Below, one piece after another: positions 54,947 through 63,969 of a DNA stretch of 64,000 nt. Position numbers and translations under genes: made by a program. Below the pieces are notes generated by a model, which did no database searches, was not told the DNA's origin, and saw only the letters and a list, made by a program, of their open reading frames with translations. The stretch's first letter is position 1. Each line of letters starts with the position of its first letter. The DNA is from JAXHTY01 sp034189225 (GTDB taxonomy: Bacteria > Desulfobacterota > Desulfobacteria > Desulfobacterales > Desulfosudaceae): contig JAXHVL010000026.1 of NCBI GenBank assembly GCA_034189225.1, forward strand, positions 13,502 through 77,501. The letters run 5' to 3'.

Positions 54947-54993
54947 ATGCATCGAATAGATGCCGGTTTTTTCCGGGCATCTATTCGATGCAT
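54947..54993. repeat. Large perfect hairpin between pfaA and pfaC
   Basis: ATGCATCGAATAGATGCC at 54947-54964 is matched exactly by its reverse complement at 54976-54993, giving an 18-bp perfect stem. CCGG on each side of a T-rich loop adds further pairing. In the pfa transcript this would be a very stable RNA hairpin between the two synthase genes. No U-run follows on the minus strand, so it is not a standard terminator; it could affect RNA processing or partial read-through. Confidence 0.7.
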
Positions 54994-54997
54994 ATAT

Positions 54998-55073
54998 CTT
55001 CGTGCCCTTCGTGCTCTTCGTGGTAATAAATATCAGCTCAAATGAACCCCGAAGCTCACGAAGAACACGAAGG
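54998..55073. repeat. CTTCGTG-type inverted repeat
   Basis: CTTCGTGCCCTTCGTGCTCT on the left is mirrored by GAAGCTCACGAAGAACACGA on the right. The same motif recurs as CTTCGTGAACTTCGTGG near 27560. The whole 54634-55195 gap holds repeats only; I see no gene in it. Confidence 0.65.
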
Positions 55074-55195
55074 GTGAGTTCAAGAACCATGTGCCTTCGT
55101 GTTTCGAATTTAATATTGAGTACCATTTTGAACCTGAGAAAGATGGTAATTTCAAGACGGAGCATTAACGGGTCTGTAGACCCGTATCCCGGCTT

Positions 55196-58100
55196 TCAGC
55201 CGTTTGTTTCAACCCATCCCGCCACAAAGGCCGGGGTGGTTGTTGAGTTTTTAAATGCATTTGCCAGGGTCTTGTCCATGACCGCCTCATAGCCGGTCAT
55301 GGTAGCGACAACGGTGTCGTTACTGTCAAGAAAGGTAATATCTCCTCTGATCCGCTGGCTTGCCCGGTTTTTTATTGCCAGCACCGCCCGGACGCCGTCA
55401 GCGGGGAAGGCCTGCCGGTACTGGCGGAACGCATCGAACGCCACGGGCAGCGACACCATGCCGGTATTTTCATAGCACCAGATAATGGCCATCTGAAAAG
55501 CGGCATCCAGTACCAGGGGATCGGCCAGCCATACATTCCGCAAAGGATCCTGAATCCATTGCCGGGGTTCGGGGGCACTGTGCAATTCAGCGCTGATGCC
55601 GTCGCCGGTGCAGGCCATGACCGTCTGAATCCCGTGGAGTGCCTCCCCATGAAACAGAATAGTATCGTAAATGTCGGCCTGGGACCGGCCGTACGTCCGC
55701 TTCGCCAGGTCAGCGGGCATGGTAAACGACGGGGGAGCGTCATAATCCTGAGCCAGCACGGCGCTGGCGGTATAATAAAGCATGTCCGCATCCGCATCGG
55801 CATTGCGGATTTCTACATCCACCTCATAGGCATTCCCGTTTTTGCGGGCTTTCCCCGCCAATACGGCGATGGAAGCCGATGTGCCGTTTAGTTTGATGCC
55901 GGCCGTTACCCGCATGTTGTCGATACCGGCGAGCAGAAGGCCTGGGTTGGCATGAAGTGCGCCGCTGCCGAGCCACTCAAACGCCAGGGCAAAGGGGACC
56001 ACCGGGGTCCCATCCAGCTTATGGGCCTGAAGCACGGGCAGGGATTCGAGACTGATGGCCCGTTCAAATGCAGTGGACAAGCCGTTTTTCTTTTTTGCGG
56101 GCAGCGCGGTGGCGGATCTTTCCCCGGCAGCATCTTCCGCCAGATCCGCAAACCCCGCGCCAATGACTACCTCGGTATCTTCGCCCGGCCTGCCGGCCAT
56201 CTCCGCCATCATGCACCGGGCGCCGGCCGCCAGGGGAATCATGCGGATATTGTTCTTTTCGAACTCCCGGCGCAGTGAAGGCGTCACCATGCCGCCGTCC
56301 CATGGCCCCCAGTTGACGGCTACGGAGCGGCAATTGGGAAGGGTGGAAGCAAGCCGCTGGGCGATTTTGTTCAGCACTTCATTGGCCATGGCATAATCCG
56401 CCTGGCCCTTGTTGCCCATGCGCGCGCTTACGGAAGAAAACAGGACAATGTACCGCAGCGGGTCGTCTTTTGCGGCGGATAGCAGGGCATTCAGGCCCAT
56501 TACCTTGGTATCAAAAACCTTTTCAAACTGCTCCCGCGTCTTGTCTGCAATAAACCGGTCTTCCAGAACCCCTGCACCGTGAATGATAGCGCTGATCGGG
56601 CCGATGGATTGCCGCACCTCGTCAATGATCTTTCTGACCGCCCCGGTATCCCGGACATCCACTGGATAATAAGCAACCTTGCGGCAGTTTTGGTTCAGGG
56701 TTTCGAGAGTGGCCGTAATCTCCCGTGCCCCCATGTATCTGCGGTAATGATGGTCGATTCCCACCGGGGTCGGCTTCTGTCCGGCAAACAGATGGGCCAT
56801 GATCACCTTCTTTATCTCGGGTTCATCGGTCAGGCCGTTGAGCCATTCCGGTTCCGGTTCCGGCAGTGGCGTCCGGCCCAGCAGCACCATGGCGGCCCCC
56901 GTTTCCCGGGCCAGGGCGATGGCACATTGAGCGGTGACGCCGCGGGCGCCGCCGGAGATCAGGACCACATCCCCGGGCCCCAGATCGGGTGTCCCCTGGG
57001 GATAGTCGGACGGTTCCAGCGCGATCACCCGCCGATTCGCATTCGACAAGCCGGCTTCCACCGGTCCATCCAGGGCGAGTATCTCGGCGGCCACAGCGCC
57101 CGCAGCAGCCGGGTCGCTTTTCCATTCGGGATCCACGTCAATGGCATGGCAGGCAACGGCTTCCCATTCAATGGCCGCGGTCTTGACGAGCCCGAAGAGC
57201 GCTGCCTGAAGCGGGTTGAAGGTGCCGCCGCCGAACCCCAGGGCCCCATCCATGGCGGTCACCACGGCAAACACGGCCGATTTTTCCGGCCCCTGTTTCT
57301 CCGCAAAGCAGGGGGCCGCCCGCGTCACCAGCTCAAACGCATCCTTGATAAACCCTTCATCCATTTCCGTCCAGAGTTCCCCTTCGGTCACCGGCATATC
57401 CGCCGCCACCACCAGGCCGGCGGCATTGCTGAAGTCCGGCGCATCGGAAAGGTCCGTCAGAACGGTGGTGGCAACCCCCTTCTTTTTCAGGGCATCGCCG
57501 ATGGCCTGTCCCCATTTCGGGGTATTGCCAAAGATAAAAACCGGAGCATTCGAGGCCGGCGTCAGCGTATTGCCGATTTCCAGGGGCCGGTCCAGCAGGC
57601 GTATGGTCCGTCGGGGTACCGGCGCATCTTCTTTCGCCGTTATGGTTGCGGTGGATGCCGCGGCCGCCGTTTCCGCCTGCGGTTGTTCCGTCCCGAACGA
57701 TTCAGCCGCCGGAGCGCCGCCGGCCAGACCGATCAGATGGGTGCATATTTCGCCCATGGTCCGCATCTCGGCCAGGTCCTCGGGCGCGGCAGATGGTATG
57801 TCCGGTTGCTCCTCCTCGAACACCGACAATATCTCCACCCGCTTGATGGAATCGATGCCAAGGTCGTTCTCGATGTCCATGTCCAGCGTGAGCATGTCCA
57901 CTGGATAACCCGTCACCCGGCTCACGATGTCCAGCATGGCCGTTTCGATGGCCCCCGCCGGCACACCGCTTCCTGATGGTCCACCGGCAGCTGCAGACGC
58001 ATCCCCGCCCCCCGCACCGGCCAGACCGATCAGATGCTTGCATATCTCGCCCATGGTCCGCATCTCGGCCAGGTCCTCGGGCGCGGCCGACGGTATGTCC

Positions 58101-61100
58101 GGATGCTCCTCCTCGAACACCGACAATATCTCCACCCGCTTGATGGAATCGATGCCAAGGTCGTTCTCGATGTCCATGTCCAGCGTGAGCATGTCCACGG
58201 GATAGCCCGTCACCCGGCTCACAATGTCCAGCATGGCCGTTTCGATACGTCCGGCATCCACATTGCTGCCTGCGGCCGGCGTGGCTGGAATTTCCGCCAT
58301 GGCCGGCACCGGTTCAGGTGACGGTTCAGGCGATGGCGGTGCTGCCGCCGGCGACGGCGATGCCGGACGCTCTTTCGCAGTCTCCCGGGCAGGCGCAGCC
58401 TGCGATGTTTCGGTAAACGCGGACGACTCGATGCGACGGCCCCCGAGAACGGATTCGCTGAGGCTGCGGGTCTTTTCCATGACCACGCCAAGGGCCTTGC
58501 CCGCCTCGGACTGGGTATCCAGAAACCGGCGGTGGGCGTCGGCGGTCTGCTGCTGGAGCGCCTGCATGGATTTGAGGCTGTCGGAAACCACCTTGAGGGC
58601 ATCCTTGACCATGTTGCTGTCCATGGACACTGCCGGCTCCCGGCCCGGTGCCGGTTCTCCGGAAGCCGGTTCAGCGTCGACGGCCGGCGCAAACGTTTTT
58701 TCAGGAAGCGGCGGCCGCTCCCTGACATAATTGGCCCCGCACAAAGGGATGGACATCTTCTGTTCCGCGGGGAGCTGCTCGGCGATCCCCTCCCAGTTGT
58801 GCAAAAGTACCGGCTGGCCAAGGGCCGCGAAAAAACAAAGGGTCTGGGCCAGGTCCCGTGTGCCGGATTTTCTGCCGGTGGAGGCATCCACAGACAAGGC
58901 ATGAAAAGGTTTTCCCTTAAGAATGGCCTTGACCAGACCGGCCATAACGGTTTTCGGGCCGATCTCCAGAAAGGTATCCACGCCATCGGCGTACATGGCT
59001 TGAATCTCATCAATGAAATTTACGGGATTGAGAATCTGGGAACCCAGCACTTTCCGGGCCTCGCCGGGATCCGCCGGATAGGCCGCGGCCGTGGTGTTGG
59101 AAAACACAGGTATATCGCTGATGGTCAGTTCCTTCTTGCGGAGGTATTCCTTGAAGGGCTTGGCCGCATCCTGAACCAGTTCCGTGTGAAAGGCGGCGGA
59201 TACGGGAAGTCTGGTGGCCCGCATGCGGTTTTCCTTGCAGATGGCGGCAGCACGGTCGATTTCCGATTCCCTGCCGGAGAGCACTCCTTGATCCGGGCTG
59301 TTACGGTTGGCCAGCACCAGGTCGAGACCGTTATCCGCGATAAGCCGCTCGATGGAGAGCAGGTCTCCCTTCACCGCCAGCATGGCGCCTTTTTCCTTGC
59401 CGGCGGCGGCCATGTATTTTCCCCTGGCCGCCGCCAGGGACAGAAAAGTCTCGTCATCCATCCATCCGGCCGCGCACAGGGCGGTTAGTTCGCCGAAACT
59501 GTGACCGCAGGCAGCATCGGCGGTAATATTGAACCGCTGGAGCACCCTGGCCATGGCCAGACTGGCGGCGCCGATGGCGGGCTGGGCGATATCCGTACTG
59601 CGCAGGGCCTCCTCGGCCGCTTTTTTATGAGCCTCCCGAAAACCGGGGGGGTATACATAATCGGAAAGGGGCTTGTCCCCGGCGTTTCTGAACTTGGCAA
59701 ACTGGGCGTCGGCCAGTTCAAAAACCCGGTGGGCTTCTGGAAACAGGCACACCAGGTCCCTGGCCATATAAATATATTGACTGCCCTGCCCCGGAAAGAT
59801 AAAAGCGGTTTTGCCGGGATTAACGGCGTTTTCCCCTTCAGATGTGCCGTAAATCAGTTTTTTCCCCGTAATCAGTCCGTCCGTGGTTTCTGTCAGGGTA
59901 TTGATGGCCTCATGGATCACCCCTATGACGTCATCGCCACGTTCCACAATAATCATGGCCCGGTGGCTGTGAGCCGCATTGAATGCTTCGCGGGTGGCGG
60001 GGGCATGAAGGCCGATCCCGCGGAACAGGCCGCCCTCCTTTTCAGCATGGGATTGGACGGTCTGGACAAATTCATTCAGCTGCCGGAAGATATCGGCTTT
60101 TGAAGGCCCTGAGGCGGCCACGATTTCCACGCTTCCGTCCCATGCGGGCTGCGGTTTTTCCGGCTGATATTCGGACATGACCATATGAAAATTGCTGCCC
60201 CCGAACCCGAAGGAACTCAGGCCGGCACGGCGCGGGGACTTTTTGTGAGTAAGCCACGGACGCAGGGTGGTGCTGATATAAAAAGGAGAATTGTCAATGT
60301 CCAGCTTGGGATCCGGCTCGTCTACCTTCAGGGTGGGCGGAATCACCTTGTGATAAAGGGCCAGGGCCACCTTGGCCATGCTTGCCGATCCGGCGGCCGC
60401 CTTTGTATGCCCGATCATAGACTTGACAGACCCAAGCGCGCACCGTGCCGGCGTATCGTCCGCTTCGCGGTACACCCCGGCCAGGGCCTCGAATTCCACG
60501 GCGTCCCCCACCCGGGTGCCGGTTCCGTGCGCCTCCACCAGATCGACCGTGGCCGGATCGATCCCGCCATTTTCATAGGCCCGTTGCAACGCCCGGACCT
60601 GGCCCCTTGCCACCGGCGCGTAAATTCCGGCGGAACGGCCATCGCTGGAGGTGCCCACAGCATCAATAACCGCATAAATTCGGTCATTGTCCTTTTCCGC
60701 ATCTTCCAGGCGCTTGAGCACAAAAAGGCCCAGGCCTTCACCCAGCACCGTTCCGTCGGCATCTTTTGAAAAGGGCCGGGCATCGCCGGAAAAGGAGAGC
60801 ACGAAGGTTTTGGAAAAACACATGTGCATGAAAATGTCGTTCAGGGTGTCAATACCGCCGGTTATCATCATATCGGCACGGCCGGCCATCAGTTCCAGCA
60901 CCGCCAGGTTGATGGCCGACAGGGAACTGGCACAGGCCGCGTCAATCACGCAGTTGGTGCCCCCCAGGTCTAACCGGTTGGCGATTCGGCCGGCGATGAC
61001 ATTGCCCAGAAGGCCGGGGAAAGAGCTTTCCTGCCAGGGCACGTAATCGTGGGCGATCTGTTCAATCACGTATTGCGCCTGTTCGGCGGGCACACCGGCC

Positions 61101-61579
61101 TTTTCCAGGGCCCTGCGCCACTTTGGAAACCCCAGCCGCGATGCCAGGGGAATCACCAGCTCCTGGGTACCTGTGGCCCCGAGAATAACCCCGGTGCGTT
61201 CCCGGTCCCATGAGCTGTTGTTGTCGCCATACCCGGCATCGGCAAGTGCCCGTTTCGCTACCAGCAGTCCCAGCAACTGTGACGTATCGGTGGCCTCCAT
61301 GAGGTTGGGCGGCATGTTGAATTCGGTGGGGTCATAAGGCACCGATGGCAGAAACCCGCCCCGCTTGCAATAGACATAATCGCCGCCCGCCGGATTTTCC
61401 CGATAGTAATCGGCAGCTGACCAATGGGTCTCCGGTACATCGGTAATGGCATCCTCACCTCGGGAGATAAGCCGCCAGTATTCTTTCAGTCCGATGGAAT
61501 CCGGAAAAAGCGCACCGATTCCGATGATTGCAATGCCACCAGCATTGGCTGTTTTTCTGTCTCTGGTCAATTGACTCAC
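55196..61579 (-). CDS. pfaA: Pfa-type synthase subunit, KS-AT-ACP-ACP-KR-DH (PfaA-like)
   Basis: This 2127-residue iterative synthase has a ketosynthase (1-470) with Cys216, His351 and His391. An acyltransferase (about 590-900) has GHSFGE, Ser694. A Pro/Ala linker with a heptad-like helix follows. Two nearly identical acyl carrier domains carry LGIDSIKRVE, with phosphopantetheine serines at 1145 and 1244. A ketoreductase spans about 1535-1790 (ISGGARGVTAQCA, catalytic Tyr in YAMANE). A PKS-type dehydratase (about 1830-2120) has HKLDGTPVVP. PfaA proteins usually have 2-9 carrier domains, so two is at the low end and predicts modest output. The start is GTG at 61579; a TTG nine bases on is better spaced from GAGGG. 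It lies downstream of pfaD. Confidence 0.93.
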   Translation of the reverse strand: MSQLTRDRKTANAGGIAIIGIGALFPDSIGLKEYWRLISRGEDAITDVPETHWSAADYYRENPAGGDYVYCKRGGFLPSVPYDPTEFNMPPNLMEATDTSQLLGLLVAKRALADAGYGDNNSSWDRERTGVILGATGTQELVIPLASRLGFPKWRRALEKAGVPAEQAQYVIEQIAHDYVPWQESSFPGLLGNVIAGRIANRLDLGGTNCVIDAACASSLSAINLAVLELMAGRADMMITGGIDTLNDIFMHMCFSKTFVLSFSGDARPFSKDADGTVLGEGLGLFVLKRLEDAEKDNDRIYAVIDAVGTSSDGRSAGIYAPVARGQVRALQRAYENGGIDPATVDLVEAHGTGTRVGDAVEFEALAGVYREADDTPARCALGSVKSMIGHTKAAAGSASMAKVALALYHKVIPPTLKVDEPDPKLDIDNSPFYISTTLRPWLTHKKSPRRAGLSSFGFGGSNFHMVMSEYQPEKPQPAWDGSVEIVAASGPSKADIFRQLNEFVQTVQSHAEKEGGLFRGIGLHAPATREAFNAAHSHRAMIIVERGDDVIGVIHEAINTLTETTDGLITGKKLIYGTSEGENAVNPGKTAFIFPGQGSQYIYMARDLVCLFPEAHRVFELADAQFAKFRNAGDKPLSDYVYPPGFREAHKKAAEEALRSTDIAQPAIGAASLAMARVLQRFNITADAACGHSFGELTALCAAGWMDDETFLSLAAARGKYMAAAGKEKGAMLAVKGDLLSIERLIADNGLDLVLANRNSPDQGVLSGRESEIDRAAAICKENRMRATRLPVSAAFHTELVQDAAKPFKEYLRKKELTISDIPVFSNTTAAAYPADPGEARKVLGSQILNPVNFIDEIQAMYADGVDTFLEIGPKTVMAGLVKAILKGKPFHALSVDASTGRKSGTRDLAQTLCFFAALGQPVLLHNWEGIAEQLPAEQKMSIPLCGANYVRERPPLPEKTFAPAVDAEPASGEPAPGREPAVSMDSNMVKDALKVVSDSLKSMQALQQQTADAHRRFLDTQSEAGKALGVVMEKTRSLSESVLGGRRIESSAFTETSQAAPARETAKERPASPSPAAAPPSPEPSPEPVPAMAEIPATPAAGSNVDAGRIETAMLDIVSRVTGYPVDMLTLDMDIENDLGIDSIKRVEILSVFEEEHPDIPSAAPEDLAEMRTMGEICKHLIGLAGAGGGDASAAAGGPSGSGVPAGAIETAMLDIVSRVTGYPVDMLTLDMDIENDLGIDSIKRVEILSVFEEEQPDIPSAAPEDLAEMRTMGEICTHLIGLAGGAPAAESFGTEQPQAETAAAASTATITAKEDAPVPRRTIRLLDRPLEIGNTLTPASNAPVFIFGNTPKWGQAIGDALKKKGVATTVLTDLSDAPDFSNAAGLVVAADMPVTEGELWTEMDEGFIKDAFELVTRAAPCFAEKQGPEKSAVFAVVTAMDGALGFGGGTFNPLQAALFGLVKTAAIEWEAVACHAIDVDPEWKSDPAAAGAVAAEILALDGPVEAGLSNANRRVIALEPSDYPQGTPDLGPGDVVLISGGARGVTAQCAIALARETGAAMVLLGRTPLPEPEPEWLNGLTDEPEIKKVIMAHLFAGQKPTPVGIDHHYRRYMGAREITATLETLNQNCRKVAYYPVDVRDTGAVRKIIDEVRQSIGPISAIIHGAGVLEDRFIADKTREQFEKVFDTKVMGLNALLSAAKDDPLRYIVLFSSVSARMGNKGQADYAMANEVLNKIAQRLASTLPNCRSVAVNWGPWDGGMVTPSLRREFEKNNIRMIPLAAGARCMMAEMAGRPGEDTEVVIGAGFADLAEDAAGERSATALPAKKKNGLSTAFERAISLESLPVLQAHKLDGTPVVPFALAFEWLGSGALHANPGLLLAGIDNMRVTAGIKLNGTSASIAVLAGKARKNGNAYEVDVEIRNADADADMLYYTASAVLAQDYDAPPSFTMPADLAKRTYGRSQADIYDTILFHGEALHGIQTVMACTGDGISAELHSAPEPRQWIQDPLRNVWLADPLVLDAAFQMAIIWCYENTGMVSLPVAFDAFRQYRQAFPADGVRAVLAIKNRASQRIRGDITFLDSNDTVVATMTGYEAVMDKTLANAFKNSTTTPAFVAGWVETNG
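57723..58242. repeat. Tandem 297-bp repeat encoding the two ACP domains
   Basis: Bases 57723-57945 and 58020-58242 are almost identical at DNA level, with about nine differences in the shared 220 bases, at a period of 297 bp. The spacer between them is not conserved. Low divergence even at silent positions implies recent duplication or ongoing gene conversion. Confidence 0.85.
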
Positions 61580-61679
61580 CCTCTGTTTTGTGAATATCCG
61601 CCCTTGCGGGAGCCTTTAAAAGGTTTCTCCTGTGAGGCCTTTTGTAGTCATTTTTTCTCATACTTTTCTTTGCTCGCCC

Positions 61680-61880
61680 AAAGAAAAGTATGCAAAAGAA
61701 AGGGCGCCCCGCAGCTTAGCCTTCGGCTTCCCTCGCAGGAACGGTTTTTTCGGCGCGGGCAGAAACTCGCCTGTCCTTTTGTGCAGATGCGTTAAGCCTC
61801 GTCTGCTCAGACAGTCTGCCCGCGTCTTCCGAAAAAACCGCCCCTGCTCGGCTGCGCTGCAAGGGGCGGGGCACGTGTTG
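61680..61880. repeat. About 200-bp dispersed repeat, family D, copy 2
   Basis: This is the reverse complement of 26921-27121 with scattered changes. At its left edge, TACTTTTCTTTG and CAAAGAAAAGTA (61661-61690) form a hairpin. It fills most of the 353-bp gap between pfaD and pfaA, which holds no gene. Confidence 0.75.
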
Positions 61881-61932
61881 CTGTTCAGTATTTCTCGACC
61901 AATCGAATGACATGGCGATAAACTCAAGAAAA

Positions 61933-63585
61933 TCATATTGCAAGCAACTTTGCCAGGGTATCCGCCCTCATGGGCGTAAATGCGGCCGCTGCCGGCGGCA
62001 ATTGAATGCCCTGGTTGCGCAACCAGGCCGCCCGGGTGACAACGGCGGCACCCACCAGAAGATTCAGGGCCACCGTTGTAAAATCACGGTTTTCCGCCTT
62101 TTCCAGAAACGACCCTTTGACCCATTCGTTAAACGCGCCGATGGCCGGCCCGCACCATATCTGATAGTCCACCTTGCGGTCGGGATCCCCGGTCACCCCC
62201 CACATGGAGGACCGTCCCAGGTAGGAACGGAAAACCAGGGCCATTTTGTGCCGGGGGTCCTTTTCTGCCCGCTCCACCTGCCTTGGATCCCGTTCCTGAA
62301 AAAACTTGCGGGTTTCGGCCCATTCCTCCTCAAAACTGCGGCGCAGAAAATTCTTTTCAATATTTTCCCGCTCCTTTTGCGGAAGCTGATCAAAGTCCCT
62401 GTACCGCACATAACAATCATGAAGCTTAGACGCCCGCATGGCAAACATGGTACCGCGTTTCAGCACCTGAACCTTGCCCCCCATCTCGAACATATCCGCT
62501 GCCGGCGCCATGGTAACGTCCGCCTGGCCGGCCTCCACCAGCATCTGGCGGACGGTACCGCAAACCCCCGCCTCGATGCAGGACTGGTTGACCGAACCGG
62601 TGATCACATATCCGGCGCCCATGGAAAAGGCCGCTGCCGTGGCAGCAGGTGTGGCGATGCCGCCGCCCAGGCCCACCGTGATCGAGCTGGTGTACGGATG
62701 CCGGGCGCAGATTTCATCCCGAAGCGCCAGCATGGTGGGCAGCAGGGCCAGGGCCGGCCGGTTGTCTGTATGGCCGCCCGAATCCGCTTCGGCCGTCAGG
62801 GCATCGGCCATGGGAATACGGACCGCAAGAGAAGCCTCTTCCGCACTGATAAGGCCCTGCTCAACCAGTTTTGAAAGGATTTTCTCCGGAGGCGGCGAAA
62901 AAAACCGGCTGGCCACTTCCACCCGGGAGACCTTGGCCACGACTTTATTGGGCACCACCACCTCGCCGTCAGGGCCGATGTGGATACCCTTGACCCGGTA
63001 CATTACAATATAAGGCGTCAAACGCATATAGGCCGATGCACTGATCAGCCGAACCCCTTTTTTCAGATACAGATTCACAATCTGGTTTTCAAGGTTCGGA
63101 TCTCCCGGTGAATGGATGAGGTTCATGCCAAAGGCAAGCCCCTGAAGCTCGGCCTGAAGCCGGTCAATGGCCTGTTCCACAGCCGAGGGCGCAAGGCCGG
63201 CTGCGCCGAAAAAACCCACCATTCCCGCTTTTGCAGCAGCCGCAACCATTTCAACCGAGGTTATGCCATTGGCCATGGCCCCGGCCACATAGGGATACCG
63301 GATACCCACCATACGTTTGAATGCCGGGTCACCGAAATTTTCCGGCGGCAGCGGCGGCGCAAAGCCGCACAAGGGCAGTTCGCCATCCTCCGCCTCGCCT
63401 TCTTTATGCAATTTTCCAGTACCGCCGGTGGCAACCGCCGGAACGCCATCTTTATCAACAATAAATACAGGACATTTTAAATCCAGCATCGCTTCCTTAA
63501 AAGCATCCGTGCCCTGCCTCAGCTCCCCTTTTCCGTTTGCCCGCCACATGCCATAGGCCTGCGGCATTTCGCTTATCACGCGCAT
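61933..63585 (-). CDS. pfaD: PfaD-type enoyl reductase (FMN-dependent)
   Basis: This 550-residue protein is the trans-acting enoyl reductase of Pfa synthases, a TIM-barrel FMN enzyme related to nitronate monooxygenase. Recognisable segments are YPYVAGAMANGITSVEMVAAAAKAGMVGFFGAAGLAP, AFGMNLIHSPGDPNLE, EADSGGHTDNRPALALLP (active-site His region) and GLGGGIATPAATAAAFSMGAGYVITGSVNQ. The family-typical C-terminus, SMWGVTGDPDRKVDYQIWCGPAIGAFNEWVKGSFL, is present. I chose the ATG at 63585 because GAGG lies five bases upstream; a GTG at 63591 is also open. It is the first gene of the pfa transcription unit. Confidence 0.95.
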   Translation of the reverse strand: MRVISEMPQAYGMWRANGKGELRQGTDAFKEAMLDLKCPVFIVDKDGVPAVATGGTGKLHKEGEAEDGELPLCGFAPPLPPENFGDPAFKRMVGIRYPYVAGAMANGITSVEMVAAAAKAGMVGFFGAAGLAPSAVEQAIDRLQAELQGLAFGMNLIHSPGDPNLENQIVNLYLKKGVRLISASAYMRLTPYIVMYRVKGIHIGPDGEVVVPNKVVAKVSRVEVASRFFSPPPEKILSKLVEQGLISAEEASLAVRIPMADALTAEADSGGHTDNRPALALLPTMLALRDEICARHPYTSSITVGLGGGIATPAATAAAFSMGAGYVITGSVNQSCIEAGVCGTVRQMLVEAGQADVTMAPAADMFEMGGKVQVLKRGTMFAMRASKLHDCYVRYRDFDQLPQKERENIEKNFLRRSFEEEWAETRKFFQERDPRQVERAEKDPRHKMALVFRSYLGRSSMWGVTGDPDRKVDYQIWCGPAIGAFNEWVKGSFLEKAENRDFTTVALNLLVGAAVVTRAAWLRNQGIQLPPAAAAFTPMRADTLAKLLAI

Positions 63586-63645
63586 ATACACCTCATTTTA
63601 TTTCAAATTTCATCACATAAACGGTGTTCCCCCTTTGATTCACTG

Positions 63646-63674
63646 ATTGTCGAAATTTTTCAAAAATTTGTCAA
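63646..63674 (-). promoter_or_regulatory. Promoter of the pfa genes with palindromic spacer
   Basis: On the minus strand TTGACA (63674-63669), a 17-bp spacer and GACAAT (63651-63646) stand 60 bp before the pfaD start. The spacer contains a perfect palindrome, AAATTTTTCAAAAATTT (63653-63669), with 8-bp arms, positioned like a repressor site. The protein that would bind it is unknown. Confidence 0.6.
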
Positions 63675-63736
63675 GACATTACTCCACGCGTGATTGGACA
63701 AAACCCACCACGCATAGTATTATCGAGTATTATAAC

Positions 63737-63881
63737 TAGTGTCCGTCCAGAAATTAGATATTTTGGTCGAGTTCAAGGAAGGCAAAAATTTTAACCGGAG
63801 GAATACTTTGCGTATTTTGAGGATTAAAATTTGAGCCTGACGCAGAAATCGGGCAAAATAGCAATTTATGGATGGGCACTA
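63737..63881. repeat. MITE-like element A, copy 2 (145 bp)
   Basis: TAGTGTCCGTCCAGAAATTA at the left and AATTTATGGATGGGCACTA at the right are imperfect terminal inverted repeats. The element is about 98 percent identical to the reverse complement of 41473-41617. Another end-like sequence, CTAGTGTCCATCCA, follows directly at 63884-63897. The remaining 63586-64000 sequence has promoters but no gene. Confidence 0.85.
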
Positions 63882-63940
63882 ACTAGTGTCCATCCACGGG
63901 AATAACTACTTGAAAAAAATAAAAAAAGCGCATTTTGTGG

Positions 63941-63969
63941 TTGACTTTTTCTGCTTAGCGTAGTATATA
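63941..63969 (+). promoter_or_regulatory. Sigma70-like promoter reading out of the window
   Basis: TTGACT, a 17-bp spacer and TATATA at 63964-63969 form a good plus-strand promoter, divergent from the pfa genes. The gene it serves lies beyond the window. Confidence 0.5.

Noticed and set aside
56579..57976. Plus-strand open frame of about 465 codons opposite the pfaA ketoreductase
   Set aside because: It is an antisense shadow; its apparent repeats are only the reverse of the two ACP domains.
57723..58242. Tandem repeat considered as a non-coding satellite
   Set aside because: It is fully explained by two adjacent carrier domains in frame within pfaA.
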